The notes under the pieces are model-generated. The model was not told the DNA's origin and searched no databases. It saw only the letters and a program-made list of their open reading frames with translations. Made by a program: the position numbers and the translations under genes. From Actinophytocola gossypii (GTDB lineage: Bacteria > Actinomycetota > Actinomycetes > Mycobacteriales > Pseudonocardiaceae), in NCBI RefSeq assembly GCF_025165815.1, contig NZ_JAFFZE010000023.1, positions 172,191-236,190 on the forward strand: a stretch of 64,000 bases of DNA, written 5' to 3'. This document shows positions 52,660-62,081 of the stretch, piece by piece (within the stretch, counting starts at the first letter, position 1; each line of letters opens with the position of its first letter).

Positions 52660-54284
52660 GCCGACCCTCTCGACCGGCGCCGGACCAGGGTCAGCGCGGC
52701 CGCGCCGCCGGCGAGCAGCAGAGCGCCGATGGACACGAGGGTGGCGAGGCCGCCGGTGCCGGTGTGGGCCAGGTCGGTGCTGGCCTGGGGCACGGGCCTC
52801 GGGTCCGGGTCGTCGGGTTCGGGAGCGGGAGGCGGCGGCGGGGCGTTGTCGCCACCGCCGCCGGTGCAGTGGCCGCCGAGCGCGGTGGACGGGTCGACGT
52901 CCCCGACGGCGACGGTGTACGTGTCGGTGTCGGTCAGCGTCTCGCCCGAGGTGCGGGTGGCGGTGACGGTGAACGTGAGCCGGTAGACGCCTTCCTCGGT
53001 GAAGGCCCAGTTGGCGTGGGCGTGCGTACCGAGCGGGACGGCCAGCGAGTCGGGCAGGCCGTCGGTGGCGTCGAACAGCACGGTGGGGCGCAGGCCGGTG
53101 AGGAACATGGCGACGTTGCCCGGGCCGTCCACTTCGGTCAGGGAGATGTCGACGTCGCCTGCGACGGTGTCGGCGCCGAGCTCCTCGGTGTTCCAGCCGG
53201 CCCAGACCACGCCGGGGACCTGGGTCTGCGGGATCAGCCAGACGGGCTCCCCCGCCGGCCCGAGGAAGGCGTAGCCGGGGTCGTCGGGGATCGAGTTCCG
53301 CGCCGAGGGCACGACGTGCAGGACGACGGCGTCCGGGTCACGCCAGACCTCGCGGTGCGGACCGGCGGTGCCGTCCTTGAGCTGGTTGACCAGCCGGTCG
53401 TCGAGCAGGCGCGGGGCGATCGCGTCGACGTGGCCGTCGTCGAGCACGACGCAGCCGGCGGCGGGCGTGGACGTGGTGGTCGTGGTGGTGGGGGTGGTCG
53501 TGGTGGTGGTCGTTGTCGTCGTGGTGGTGGTGGTCGTCGGGGGTGGTGGGATGGTGGTCGTGGGGGGTTCGTCGCCCTGGCCCGGGTCGACGGTCGTGGG
53601 GTCGAGGTCGCCGACGGCGAGGGTGTAGGTGGCGGTGTCGGACAGCGGCTCGCCGGTGGCGGCGGTCGCGGCGACGGTGAAGGTCAGCCGGTAGACGCCC
53701 TCGGCGCCGAACGTCCAGTTGGCGTGCGCGTGGGTGCCGAGGGTGAGGGGGTAGGTCTGGGGCAGCGGCTGGTTGGTGTCGAACACCCTGGGCAGCGGTT
53801 CACCGAAGCTGCCGGTCTGGAACACGGTCATGGCCCCGGGCGGCGCGGAGCCGCGCTCGTCGCCGGTGACCGCGTCGAGGGTCCAGCGCACCGAGTCGGG
53901 GTCCACCTGGGACGCGTCGAGGTCCTCGGTGTTCCACCCGGTCCACACGACGCCCTCGGCCTGCTGCTGCGGGACGATCCACAGGTCGGCGCCCGGCTCG
54001 CCGAGGAACGCGTACGCGGGGTTGTCCGGCACCTGGGTCCGGGCGGCGGGCCGGACGTGCGTGACGACGGTGCCGGGGTCGCGGTACACGGGGGCGTCGG
54101 GGCCGCTGCCGTCCTTGTACCGGAGTCGCAGTCCGCCGTCGCCGGTGCCGTCGACGATGCCGGGGGCGACCAGGTCGACGTGCCCGTCGTCGACGACCAC
54201 GGTGTCCTGCGCGGCCGCCTCCGGGAGGGTGGCGGTGAGCGGCACGGCGACGAGCAGGGCGAGGACGGCGACGGGCTTCCTCAT
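52656..54284 (-). CDS. Sortase-anchored surface protein with two choice-of-anchor M domains
   Basis: This 542-aa cell-wall protein has a signal peptide of about 25 residues, then two homologous domains (about 27-235 and 275-480) each ending with GTHAHANW followed by a YRLTFTV strand. A Thr/Pro linker of about 40 residues joins them. The C-terminus is Pro-rich with the sorting signal LAHTG, a hydrophobic span and Arg tail; LAXTG is the preferred motif of class E sortases. In actinobacteria such domains accompany metal ABC transporters, and the His-x-His could bind zinc (inference). Confidence 0.87.
   Translation of the reverse strand: MRKPVAVLALLVAVPLTATLPEAAAQDTVVVDDGHVDLVAPGIVDGTGDGGLRLRYKDGSGPDAPVYRDPGTVVTHVRPAARTQVPDNPAYAFLGEPGADLWIVPQQQAEGVVWTGWNTEDLDASQVDPDSVRWTLDAVTGDERGSAPPGAMTVFQTGSFGEPLPRVFDTNQPLPQTYPLTLGTHAHANWTFGAEGVYRLTFTVAATAATGEPLSDTATYTLAVGDLDPTTVDPGQGDEPPTTTIPPPPTTTTTTTTTTTTTTTPTTTTTTSTPAAGCVVLDDGHVDAIAPRLLDDRLVNQLKDGTAGPHREVWRDPDAVVLHVVPSARNSIPDDPGYAFLGPAGEPVWLIPQTQVPGVVWAGWNTEELGADTVAGDVDISLTEVDGPGNVAMFLTGLRPTVLFDATDGLPDSLAVPLGTHAHANWAFTEEGVYRLTFTVTATRTSGETLTDTDTYTVAVGDVDPSTALGGHCTGGGGDNAPPPPPAPEPDDPDPRPVPQASTDLAHTGTGGLATLVSIGALLLAGGAAALTLVRRRSRGSA
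53469..53567. repeat. Low-complexity Thr-codon repeat
   Basis: A tract of imperfect ggt/cgt triplets encodes the poly-Thr linker between the two surface-protein domains. It is prone to length changes by slippage and is probably a glycosylated, extended spacer. Confidence 0.8.
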
Positions 54285-55729
54285 CGGCTCGCCTTCCTGG
54301 TGACGCGGAGGGCGACGGCGCCGAGGGCGAGGAGCGCGGCTCCGCCCAGGGTCAGCGGCAGCACGCCGCCGACACCGGTGTAGGCCAGGTCGCGGTCGGG
54401 GGTGCCGGATGCGTTCGGCCCGTCCGGGCCGCCCGGTCCGCCGGAGCCGCCGCCGGGGGGCGCTGTGCCGTCGGTCTCGGCGTCGCCGACGGTGAAGGTG
54501 TAGACCTCGGAGTCGGTGACCGTGCGGCCGCCGGTCAGCTCGGCGGTGACGTCGACGGTGAGCCGGTAGACGCCCTGCTCGGCGAACGCCCAGTTGGCGT
54601 GGGCGTGGGTGCCGAGCGCGATCTGGTGTGTGTCCGGCAGCCCGTCGGTGCTGTCGAAGATCACCGTGCTCTCGCCGAACGAGCCGGTGGTGAAGACGCC
54701 GAACGCGCCTGGGCCGTCCACTTCGGTCAGTCGCCAGCGGACCGGGCCGGCGACCTGGTCGGCGCGCAGTTCCTCGGTGGACCAGCCGGCCCAGAGGATG
54801 CCGGTGCTCTGCTGCTGGGGCAGCAGGAAGACCTCGTCGCCCGGGTTCCCGAGGAAGGCCAGGGCCGGATCGTCGGGGAGTTCGGCGGCGGTCTCGGGCT
54901 TGGCGTGGAACGTCACGTCGGCCGGTTCGCGCCAGTGCACGCGGCCGCCGGACCTGCCGACCGTGCTGCCGTCCTTGACCTGGATCTGGAGCGCGCCGTC
55001 CACGAGCCGGGGCGCGACCGCGTCCACGTGCCCGTCGTCGAGGACGACCCGGCCGGGGGTGGTCGCCGGCGGCTGGGCTTTCGCCTTCGCCTTCGCCTTC
55101 GCGGCACGCGGCGCGGCCGGGGGCGGGGACTGGGGCTGGGACTGGGGCTGGGACTGGGGCTGCGGGTTCTCGGACGACGGCGGTGCGGCGGCCTGGGCCA
55201 CGTCGATCCGGTACCGCTCCTGGGTGCGTACCGGCTCACCGGTCAGCAGGTTGGCCTCGACGGCGAGGGTCAGGGCGTAGGGGCCGGGCTCGGGGAACGT
55301 CCAGGTGGTGGAGCCCCGGTCGCCGACCGGCAGGGTCAGCGGCGGCGCCTGGACGCCGGCGGGGCCGTCGGTGCTGGTGAGGCGCAGCCGCACGGTGTCA
55401 CCGAAGACCTCGCCGGCGGCGATGTCGCTGGTGTCCCACCCGACCTCGACGCCGTCGTCGCCGAGTTCGGTGGTGTAGAGCAGCGTCGAAGGGTCCCGTT
55501 GCCGGCCCGTGCCGTCGTCGGCGCCGAGCCGCACCGACTCGCCGTCGAGGGAGATCGCCGCGACGTCGACCCGGCCGGCGTCGAGGGGGTGCTCGGCCAG
55601 GGTCGACGCCGCGTTCTCCTCCGTGACATCCGCCGTGACATCCGCTGCCGCGGGTGCGGCCACGGAGAGCATCGCCACGGAGAGCATCGCGGCCGCGGTG
55701 GCGGTCCGTGTCGGACTGGTCCGGAACAC
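54281..55729 (-). CDS. Sortase-anchored surface protein, choice-of-anchor M type
   Basis: This 482-aa protein has a signal peptide (about 30), a first divergent domain (about 45-180) and a second full domain (about 225-405) with GTHAHANW. Between them are repeats of Pro-Gln-Ser and Lys-Ala. The C-terminus has LAYTG, a membrane span and a basic tail, again a class E sortase signal. The first domain has lost the His-x-His (GSTTWTF instead). The GTG at 55729 follows GAGGGGA. It is the first gene of a three-gene operon behind a Zur-like box. Confidence 0.87.
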   Translation of the reverse strand: MFRTSPTRTATAAAMLSVAMLSVAAPAAADVTADVTEENAASTLAEHPLDAGRVDVAAISLDGESVRLGADDGTGRQRDPSTLLYTTELGDDGVEVGWDTSDIAAGEVFGDTVRLRLTSTDGPAGVQAPPLTLPVGDRGSTTWTFPEPGPYALTLAVEANLLTGEPVRTQERYRIDVAQAAAPPSSENPQPQSQPQSQPQSPPPAAPRAAKAKAKAKAQPPATTPGRVVLDDGHVDAVAPRLVDGALQIQVKDGSTVGRSGGRVHWREPADVTFHAKPETAAELPDDPALAFLGNPGDEVFLLPQQQSTGILWAGWSTEELRADQVAGPVRWRLTEVDGPGAFGVFTTGSFGESTVIFDSTDGLPDTHQIALGTHAHANWAFAEQGVYRLTVDVTAELTGGRTVTDSEVYTFTVGDAETDGTAPPGGGSGGPGGPDGPNASGTPDRDLAYTGVGGVLPLTLGGAALLALGAVALRVTRKASR

Positions 55730-55777
55730 AGGTCTTCCCCTCGTTCGCTCACGATCGAATGTCCCCCGACGGGGTAG

Positions 55778-55807
55778 ACCTTAACGTTTATGAGTATCGT
55801 TTTCAAC
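55778..55807 (-). promoter_or_regulatory. Zur-like box overlapping a sigma-type promoter
   Basis: On the minus strand, -35 TTGAAA (55801-55806) and -10 TAAGGT (55778-55783) have a 17-bp spacer. The Zur-like element TTGAAAACGATACTCATAA (within 55788-55807) covers the -35 and spacer and matches the actinobacterial TGAAAATGATTTTCA core in about 12 of 15 bases. It should repress the surface-protein operon when zinc is plentiful. Confidence 0.6.
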
Positions 55808-55886
55808 AACTTCCCCGGATCGGTTGACCGCGGGATCCACCGAACTGCTGATGCGCGCGTGGGTCGGGGGCTGCCAGGGTGGGCGC

Positions 55887-57446
55887 ATGCGAACGCTGTG
55901 TGTGGTCCTGTTGTCGGTCGCCGCCGTCATCGGCGCGCTGGTTCCCGCCACGGCGGCCGTGCCAGGGGCGCTGGTGCGCACGGACGACGGCTGGCTGCGC
56001 GGCACCAGCGGCCCCGGCTACGAGCTGTACCAGGGGATCCCCTACGCCGCGCCCCCGGTCGGCGCGCTGCGCTGGGCCTCGCCACGGGCGGCCGCACCAT
56101 GGCACGGGATCCGGGACGCGACCCGGCCCGGCCCCCGCTGCCCGCAGCACGCCACCCCGGGGAACGCGCCGAGCGCGACCGAGGACTGCCTCTACCTGAA
56201 CGTCACCGCACCCGCTCGCGCGCGCCACGCGCCCGTGCTGGTCTGGTTGCACGGCGGCAGCCTGACCAACGGCGCGGGCAGCGACTACGCCGCGCGCCGG
56301 CTGGCGGTACGCGGCCGGATGGTGGTGGTGACCGTGAACTACCGGCTCGGCAACCTCGGGTTCTTCGGCCTGCCCGGGCTCGAGAACGGCGGCGCGTTCG
56401 GCGTCGAGGACCAGCAGGCCGCACTGCGCTGGGTGCGGCACAACGCGGCGGCGTTCGGTGGCGACCCGGGCAACGTGACGCTCGCCGGGGAGTCCGCCGG
56501 AGCGCACTCGGTGTGCGCGCAGCTCGCCTCCCCCGGCGCCGCCGGCCTGTTCCACCGGGCCGTCGCGCAGAGTTCCCCGTGTCCGACCGGCCTGCTCGAC
56601 GGCAGCACGTTGCGGCCGCTGCTCGACGTGCCGTACTTCGTGCCGGCGGAGTGGCACGAGGCCCACGGCACCGAGGTCGCGCGTGAGGTCGGCTGCGCGG
56701 ACGCGGACCGGGTGCTGGCGTGCCTGCGGGACAGCCCCGTCGACGCGCTCCTGCGCGCCGGCACGCTGCCGCTGCCCGCGTACGGCACAGCGGTGCTGCC
56801 CGAGAACCCCGTCGATGTGTTCACCGAGGGCCGGCAGCACCGGATGCCGCTGCTGACCGGCGTGACGCGGGACGAGGGCACGCTGTTCAGCCCGCTGGTG
56901 CTGCCCGACCTCACCGAGGAGAACTACGCGTCCGCTCTGGACGGCCACTTCGGACGGTTCGGGTCACGGGTCGCCGAGCGGTACCCGCTCGATGCGCACG
57001 GCGGCTCGGCCCACCAGGCGGCAGCGGCGGTGATGAGCGACCTCGACTGGGCGTGGCCGCAGCACGACGCCGAACGCGTACTCGGCGCGGTGATGCCCAC
57101 CTATGCCTACGAGTTCCTGGACCGCACCGCGCCGCCCATCCCGGACTTCCCCGGCGGTCTCGACCCGCTCGCGTCCCACGGCTCGGAGGTGGCCTACCTG
57201 TTCGACGCGCCCGCCGCCGTCGAGCCGCTGACCGCGCGCCAACGCCACCTGGGTGACCGGATGATCCGCTACTGGTCCCGGTTCGCGGCCACCGGTGACC
57301 CGAACGCGCCGGGCCTGCCGGGCTGGGCGCCGGTCACCCGGGCGAACCACCACGTGCAGGGCCTGGACCTGGTGCCGCGCGGGATCGGCGCGTTCGACCG
57401 GGCCACCGCGCACGACCTCGCGTTCTGGGAGTCGCTGCGCCCCTGA
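55887..57446 (+). CDS. Secreted type-B carboxylesterase
   Basis: This 519-aa exported esterase has a signal peptide ending near ATA-A (about 26). Its features are EDCLYLNV, the oxyanion motif WLHGGSLTNG, the nucleophile GESAGAHS, a likely acid in TRDEGTLFS and the catalytic His region LASHGSEVAYLF. Family members hydrolyse carboxylic esters including drugs and lipids. The ATG at 55887 is chosen because the signal peptide starts there (AGGGTGG box). It is divergent from the Zur-like operon. Confidence 0.9.
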   Translation: MRTLCVVLLSVAAVIGALVPATAAVPGALVRTDDGWLRGTSGPGYELYQGIPYAAPPVGALRWASPRAAAPWHGIRDATRPGPRCPQHATPGNAPSATEDCLYLNVTAPARARHAPVLVWLHGGSLTNGAGSDYAARRLAVRGRMVVVTVNYRLGNLGFFGLPGLENGGAFGVEDQQAALRWVRHNAAAFGGDPGNVTLAGESAGAHSVCAQLASPGAAGLFHRAVAQSSPCPTGLLDGSTLRPLLDVPYFVPAEWHEAHGTEVAREVGCADADRVLACLRDSPVDALLRAGTLPLPAYGTAVLPENPVDVFTEGRQHRMPLLTGVTRDEGTLFSPLVLPDLTEENYASALDGHFGRFGSRVAERYPLDAHGGSAHQAAAAVMSDLDWAWPQHDAERVLGAVMPTYAYEFLDRTAPPIPDFPGGLDPLASHGSEVAYLFDAPAAVEPLTARQRHLGDRMIRYWSRFAATGDPNAPGLPGWAPVTRANHHVQGLDLVPRGIGAFDRATAHDLAFWESLRP

Positions 57447-57450
57447 CGGC

Positions 57451-58674
57451 TCACGCCGCCGGGGTGCCGACGTCGAGCACGGTCTTGAGCCAGCCCTCCT
57501 CGCGGCGGTCGAACGTCTCGTAGGCCTCGATCGCGGCGGTCGGGGGTTCGTGCTGGGTGATGAAGTCGGTCGGCTCGACGCTGCCGGTGGCCACCATGGA
57601 CAGCAGCCGGGGCAGGTAGCGGCGGTGGTTGCAGTTTCCCATGTGGATGCTCAGGTTCTTGTTCATCGCCTCCCCGAACGGGAAGCTGGAGAACCCAGGC
57701 GGGTACACCCCGATCACGCCGATCGTGCCGGCCTTGGCGACCGCCCGCACCGCCCACTGCGCGGCCAGGCTCGGCGCGTTGCCCGGGACCCACTGCTCCC
57801 CCGACGGCGACGCGTCCGGCGCCGCGGCGGCGCGTTCCTGCTCGAACTGGTCGCGCTGCCGGGCGGCCTGCTCGGCGGCCGGGCCGCTCGCCGGGCGCTG
57901 CGCGTCCACCCCGACCGCCTCGATCACCCGGTCGACGCCGATCCCGCCGGTCAGCTCGCGGACCAGCGCCACCGGGTCCTCGGCGTTGAAGTCGACGGTC
58001 TCCGCGTTCTGCCGGCGGGCCGCGTCCAGCCGCGAGCCGATGCCGTCGACGACGAACACCCGCCCGGCGCCCTGCCGTTTCGCCGACGCGATCGCGAACT
58101 GGCCGACCACGCCCGCGCCGAGGACCAGCACGCTGTCGCCCTCGCTCACCTCGGCGAGCCGGGCACCGAACCACGCGGTCGGGAAGATGTCGGACAGCAG
58201 GATCGCCTGGTCGTCGCTCACCCCGTCCGGGATCCGCACCAGCGTGGTCATCGCGAACGGCACGCGGGCGTACTCGGCCTGCAGCCCGTCGACCGGGCCG
58301 GTGCTGGTCGGGCCGCCGAAGAACGACGTCCCCGCCGACGGCCCGTTCGGGTTCGCGGTGTCGCACTGCGCGTAGTACCCGGCGCGGCAGTACGAGCACG
58401 TGCCGCACCCGATCGTGGACGCGATCACCACGCGGTCACCCCGGCTGAACCCGCGCACCGCGGGCCCGACGTCCTCGACCACGCCGACCGCCTCGTGCCC
58501 GAGCACGGTGCCCGGTTCCATGCCCGGCATCGTGCCGCGCACCAGGTGCAGGTCGGTGCCGCAGATCGCGCTGCGGGTGACCCGCACGATCGCGTCACTG
58601 GGTTCCAGGATCTCGGGCTCCGGCACGTCGTCCACGCGGATGTCTCCGACGCCGTGCCACACGACTGCCTTCAC
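57451..58674 (-). CDS. Zinc-dependent alcohol dehydrogenase, formaldehyde dehydrogenase-like
   Basis: This 407-aa medium-chain dehydrogenase has catalytic zinc ligands in ICGTDLHL and LGHEAVG, four structural-zinc Cys in GCGTCSYCRAGYYAQC, and the Rossmann motif LGAGVVGQFA. An insertion of about 45 residues rich in Ala, Gln and Pro (about 265-305) marks the glutathione-independent formaldehyde dehydrogenase-like group. The GTG at 58674 overlaps the kinase stop (GTGA). The substrate is not certain. Confidence 0.9.
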   Translation of the reverse strand: MKAVVWHGVGDIRVDDVPEPEILEPSDAIVRVTRSAICGTDLHLVRGTMPGMEPGTVLGHEAVGVVEDVGPAVRGFSRGDRVVIASTIGCGTCSYCRAGYYAQCDTANPNGPSAGTSFFGGPTSTGPVDGLQAEYARVPFAMTTLVRIPDGVSDDQAILLSDIFPTAWFGARLAEVSEGDSVLVLGAGVVGQFAIASAKRQGAGRVFVVDGIGSRLDAARRQNAETVDFNAEDPVALVRELTGGIGVDRVIEAVGVDAQRPASGPAAEQAARQRDQFEQERAAAAPDASPSGEQWVPGNAPSLAAQWAVRAVAKAGTIGVIGVYPPGFSSFPFGEAMNKNLSIHMGNCNHRRYLPRLLSMVATGSVEPTDFITQHEPPTAAIEAYETFDRREEGWLKTVLDVGTPAA

Positions 58675-59624
58675 GACTCCTCCTCCGTCGGTTCCGGGTC
58701 GGCGTTCCCGGACACCTCCGGCCCAAACCGGCGCAGCCGCTCGGGGTCGAGGTCCGGCCGGCCGCCGGGGTGTCCGACCGTCGCCGCCGAAGCGGTCACC
58801 GCGAGCCGCGCGGCCTCGGCGAACCCGCCGCCTCGGCACAGCACCGTGGTCAGGCCGGCGACCAGGGCGTCCCCCGCGCCGGTGGTGTCGACCACCTCGG
58901 TGTCCACGAACGGGAACACCCGCGCGTCGTCCGCCCACACGAACGCGTCGCCGCCCGCGAGGCCGAGCGCGGCCAGCGTGACGCCGTGCCGCGACCCCAG
59001 CTCCCGGCCGGCGCGCACGGCGGCGGCCGCGTCGTCGAGGCGGACGCCGGTCAGCAGCTCCGCCTCGCGTGCGTCGGCCCGCACCACGTCGGCCAGCCCG
59101 AGCAACTCGTCCCGGAGGTCGCCGGGCGCGCCGTCCAGCACGAGCAGCCCGCCCGCGTCCTTCGCGGCCCGCGCGGCGGCGAGTGCCGCGCCGGCGGGTT
59201 GCTGGAGCTGCACGACGACCGCCCGCGCCGCCCGCAGCACGGGACCGGCAGCGGCGACGTCGTCCTCGGTGAGCAGCACGTCCGCTGGCAGGTGCTCCAG
59301 GTAGTGCCAGCCGGCGTCGTCGTCGACCGCGTCCACGATCAGCCCGGTCTCCGCGCCCGGGCGCCGCACGACCGGGGTGACGTCGACGCCGTCGGCGCGG
59401 GCCTGGTCGAGCAGCGCACCGGCCACCGCGTCGTCGCCGACGACGCCGAGCAGCCCGACCGACGCGCCCAGCTGCGCGCACCCGACGGCCTGGTTGGCGC
59501 CCTTGCCGCCCAGCAGCTCCCGGCGGGAGCGCACGGCGGCCGACCGGCCGGCGCCGGGCATCGACGGGACACGGAGCACCAGGTCGCGGGCGATCTGCCC
59601 GACGAAGACGATCTCAGGGGCCAT
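58671..59624 (-). CDS. PfkB-family sugar kinase (ribokinase-like)
   Basis: This 317-aa kinase has the N-terminal signature GGKGANQAVGCAQLGA and the C-terminal ATP-site motif DTTGAGDALVAGL with catalytic Asp. The acidic C-terminus (EPTEEES) is unusual. It phosphorylates a sugar or nucleoside; the downstream coupled dehydrogenase may use the same pathway. Specificity cannot be assigned. Confidence 0.88.
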   Translation of the reverse strand: MAPEIVFVGQIARDLVLRVPSMPGAGRSAAVRSRRELLGGKGANQAVGCAQLGASVGLLGVVGDDAVAGALLDQARADGVDVTPVVRRPGAETGLIVDAVDDDAGWHYLEHLPADVLLTEDDVAAAGPVLRAARAVVVQLQQPAGAALAAARAAKDAGGLLVLDGAPGDLRDELLGLADVVRADAREAELLTGVRLDDAAAAVRAGRELGSRHGVTLAALGLAGGDAFVWADDARVFPFVDTEVVDTTGAGDALVAGLTTVLCRGGGFAEAARLAVTASAATVGHPGGRPDLDPERLRRFGPEVSGNADPEPTEEES

Positions 59625-59657
59625 GCCCCTCGGATAGCCCCCGAGGTCGCCCGGTAA

Positions 59658-60875
59658 TCAGACGCCGGCCCAGCCCTCGGGGACGTGGCCGATGCGGACG
59701 CGCTGCGGGTGGTCGCCCACCGGGACCGAGGCGATCTTCTCGCCGGTGGCGAAGTCGATCGAGGTGACCCGGTCGGCGCCACTCTCCGAGATCACGCACG
59801 CGCTGCCGTCGCCGCTGACCGTGGCCCAGTACGGCTTCGACGCCGCCACCAGCGGGCCTTCCTGGAGGGTGGCCCGGTCGACGACGGTGGCGTAGTCGTC
59901 CATGGTGCCCGCGACGCAGAGCTTCTCGCCGGTGGGGCTCATCGCCAGGCCGTGGTGGCGGGAGTCGTTGATCCACTGGGTGCGGTCGTCCGGCGTGTCC
60001 GGGTTCTCCGGCAGCGTCTTGTCCCGGGTGATCCGGTCGGTGGCCACGTCGTACTCGAGGAAGCCGTTGTAGAACGACACCTGGAAGTACAGCTTCGACT
60101 CGTCCGGGCTGAACGCGACCGGGCGCACCGCGTCGGACAGGTCCTCGCGGCCGAAGGCGTCCAGCCGGTCCCGCATGTCGATCACCCGCACCTGCTCGTG
60201 GGTGGCGGTGTCCACGACGGTGATCTTCCGGTCGCCCTTGGTCCAGTCCAGCCAGGGCGCGTCGAGCGCGGTGTTGACCTCGCCGATCGACGAGTTCCAC
60301 AGGTACCGGCCGCCGTCGGTGTAGGTGTTCTCGTGCGGCTTGTCGCCGGTGCGGAAGGAGCCGACCTCGGCGCCGGTCTCGATGTCCAGCACGTGCACGG
60401 TGTTCGAGGTCGAGGCGGACACCGCGACCCGGGTGCCGTCCGGGGAGACGGCCATGTGGTCGGAGCGGAAGCCGGACACCGGGAACCGCCAGTTGACGCC
60501 GCCGTCGGCGAGGTCGATCGACACCACGTCGGCGAAGCTGGGCCGCGACACCACGAGCGCGTCGCCGTCCGGCGTGGTGTACATGTCGTCGACCAGTTGA
60601 TCGTGGCCCTCGCCGACGGTCTCCCGGATGCCGAGGAAGAACGCCAGCCGCACCGGGTTCAGGTAGATCTCGCGCAGCCGCTCGTCCTTGTCCGGGACGA
60701 CGTTCAGCCGGCCGACCGGGGTGAGGTCCGGCGTCGAGGCGACGACGTCGACCGTGCCCGCCCAGTTGTTGCCGACGAACATGACCTCCCGGAGCCGTTC
60801 CTCGGCGGCGGCGCTGCCGGCCGGGACGAGGAACGAGACGACCGCCGCGGCGGCTAGCAGGGGCTGCGCCTTCAT
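59658..60875 (-). CDS. Secreted YncE-like beta-propeller protein
   Basis: This 405-aa exported protein has a signal peptide ending near SAAA-E (about 24) and WD/YVTN-like blade repeats (DHMAVSPDGTRVAVSAS, VRPVAFSPDESKLYFQVS, HHGLAMSPTGEKLCVAG). Such propellers bind DNA, metals or cofactors outside the cell. The ATG has a GGAGGCA box. No redox-cofactor motif is visible. Confidence 0.85.
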   Translation of the reverse strand: MKAQPLLAAAAVVSFLVPAGSAAAEERLREVMFVGNNWAGTVDVVASTPDLTPVGRLNVVPDKDERLREIYLNPVRLAFFLGIRETVGEGHDQLVDDMYTTPDGDALVVSRPSFADVVSIDLADGGVNWRFPVSGFRSDHMAVSPDGTRVAVSASTSNTVHVLDIETGAEVGSFRTGDKPHENTYTDGGRYLWNSSIGEVNTALDAPWLDWTKGDRKITVVDTATHEQVRVIDMRDRLDAFGREDLSDAVRPVAFSPDESKLYFQVSFYNGFLEYDVATDRITRDKTLPENPDTPDDRTQWINDSRHHGLAMSPTGEKLCVAGTMDDYATVVDRATLQEGPLVAASKPYWATVSGDGSACVISESGADRVTSIDFATGEKIASVPVGDHPQRVRIGHVPEGWAGV

Positions 60876-60995
60876 GGTGTGCCTCCGTTACCGTGTGGTG
60901 GCTCTCAGCGAACCAGCGGGTAACCGGGCCGCGGTAGGGCCTGGTACCCAACGCCGGTCCGGCCGGTTGTGGCCGGTGCACAAAGGAGCGGTGCG

Positions 60996-62072
60996 ATGAC
61001 CGTGCTCCGCGAGGTGCTCGCGGCGATGGCGGCCGACGAAAGCATCGTCGACGAGGTGGTGGCCGCCGCGCGCACCGCGTCCGCCGAGGTGGCGCGGCTG
61101 CCGGAGGCGGAGAACCGGCGGCACATCGCGGTCATGGTCGCCGCCGGGATCGCGGCCGTCGACGACCCCGGCGAGGCCGTGTTCGCCGCCGCGGCGGCGC
61201 TGGGCGCCGACCGGGCCGCGCAGGGCGTGCCGATCGAGGCGCTGCTGCGCGGCGTGCACGCCGGCCGCACGCGTGCGGTGGAGCTCGCGCTCGCCCGGGC
61301 CGAGACCGCCGGGGTGCCACCCGAGGACATGCTGGCCGCGCTCGTCGCGTTCACCCGGTACGCGGGCGAGCTGGAGCGGCACGTGGTCGCCGGCTACCAC
61401 CGTGCGGTCGTGGAGGCGTCGCACACGCACGTACTGCGCCGGCTGCTGCACGGCGAGAACGTGCCCGACGAGGACGTCGCCCGCGCGGGTCTGCGGGTCG
61501 ACGGCCGGTACCACTGCGTGCTCGCCGACGTGTCCGACCCGGTGCGGGCCCGGGCGCTGGAGCGGCGGTTCGCCGGCGGGGTCGTCGGGCTGGTGGACGG
61601 GCGGCTCGCCGCCCTCACGCCGCACCCGCCGACGGGGTTCGGGGACGACCTGGTGGTGGTCGCGCCCCCGGCGCCGCCGGCCGACGCGCCGGCGCACTAC
61701 GAGCTGTGCCGCACGGCGGTGCGCGCGGCGGCCGGGCTCGGCCTCGGCGGCGTGCACGCGTTGACGGATCTGGCCGGGGAGACCGCGCTGGCCGCGCAGC
61801 CGGTGCTCGGTGCGCTGCTGGTCGGCGAGTACCTGGGCGCGCTGGACCGCGCGGACTCGTTCCACCGCCAGCTGGTGCGCACGGCCAGCACCTACCTCGA
61901 CCACGGCCAGCGGGTGGACCAGACCGCTGCCGCGCTGCACGTGCACCCGAACACCGTGCGGTACCGGCTGAGCAGGCTCAGCGAGCTGACCGGCGCCCCG
62001 CTGGAACCGGGCGACGCCACGACGGTGCTGGCGACGCTGCGCTGGTGGTGGGCGCTCAACGCCTGGCTCTGA
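60996..62072 (+). CDS. PucR-family transcriptional regulator
   Basis: This 358-aa regulator has an N-terminal RsbR-like or GGDEF-like helical region and a C-terminal PucR helix-turn-helix (VDQTAAALHVHPNTVRYRLS) in the last 60 residues. AAGGAG precedes the ATG at 60996. The divergent beta-propeller gene is the nearest candidate target. Its 3' end converges on the SGNH hydrolase with a 9-bp gap. Confidence 0.87.
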   Translation: MTVLREVLAAMAADESIVDEVVAAARTASAEVARLPEAENRRHIAVMVAAGIAAVDDPGEAVFAAAAALGADRAAQGVPIEALLRGVHAGRTRAVELALARAETAGVPPEDMLAALVAFTRYAGELERHVVAGYHRAVVEASHTHVLRRLLHGENVPDEDVARAGLRVDGRYHCVLADVSDPVRARALERRFAGGVVGLVDGRLAALTPHPPTGFGDDLVVVAPPAPPADAPAHYELCRTAVRAAAGLGLGGVHALTDLAGETALAAQPVLGALLVGEYLGALDRADSFHRQLVRTASTYLDHGQRVDQTAAALHVHPNTVRYRLSRLSELTGAPLEPGDATTVLATLRWWWALNAWL

Positions 62073-62081
62073 CCGTTCGCG

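Noticed and set aside
53460..53570. Tandem repeat array of a CRISPR or regulatory type
   Set aside because: It is in frame inside a surface-protein gene and encodes a Thr linker; no spacers.
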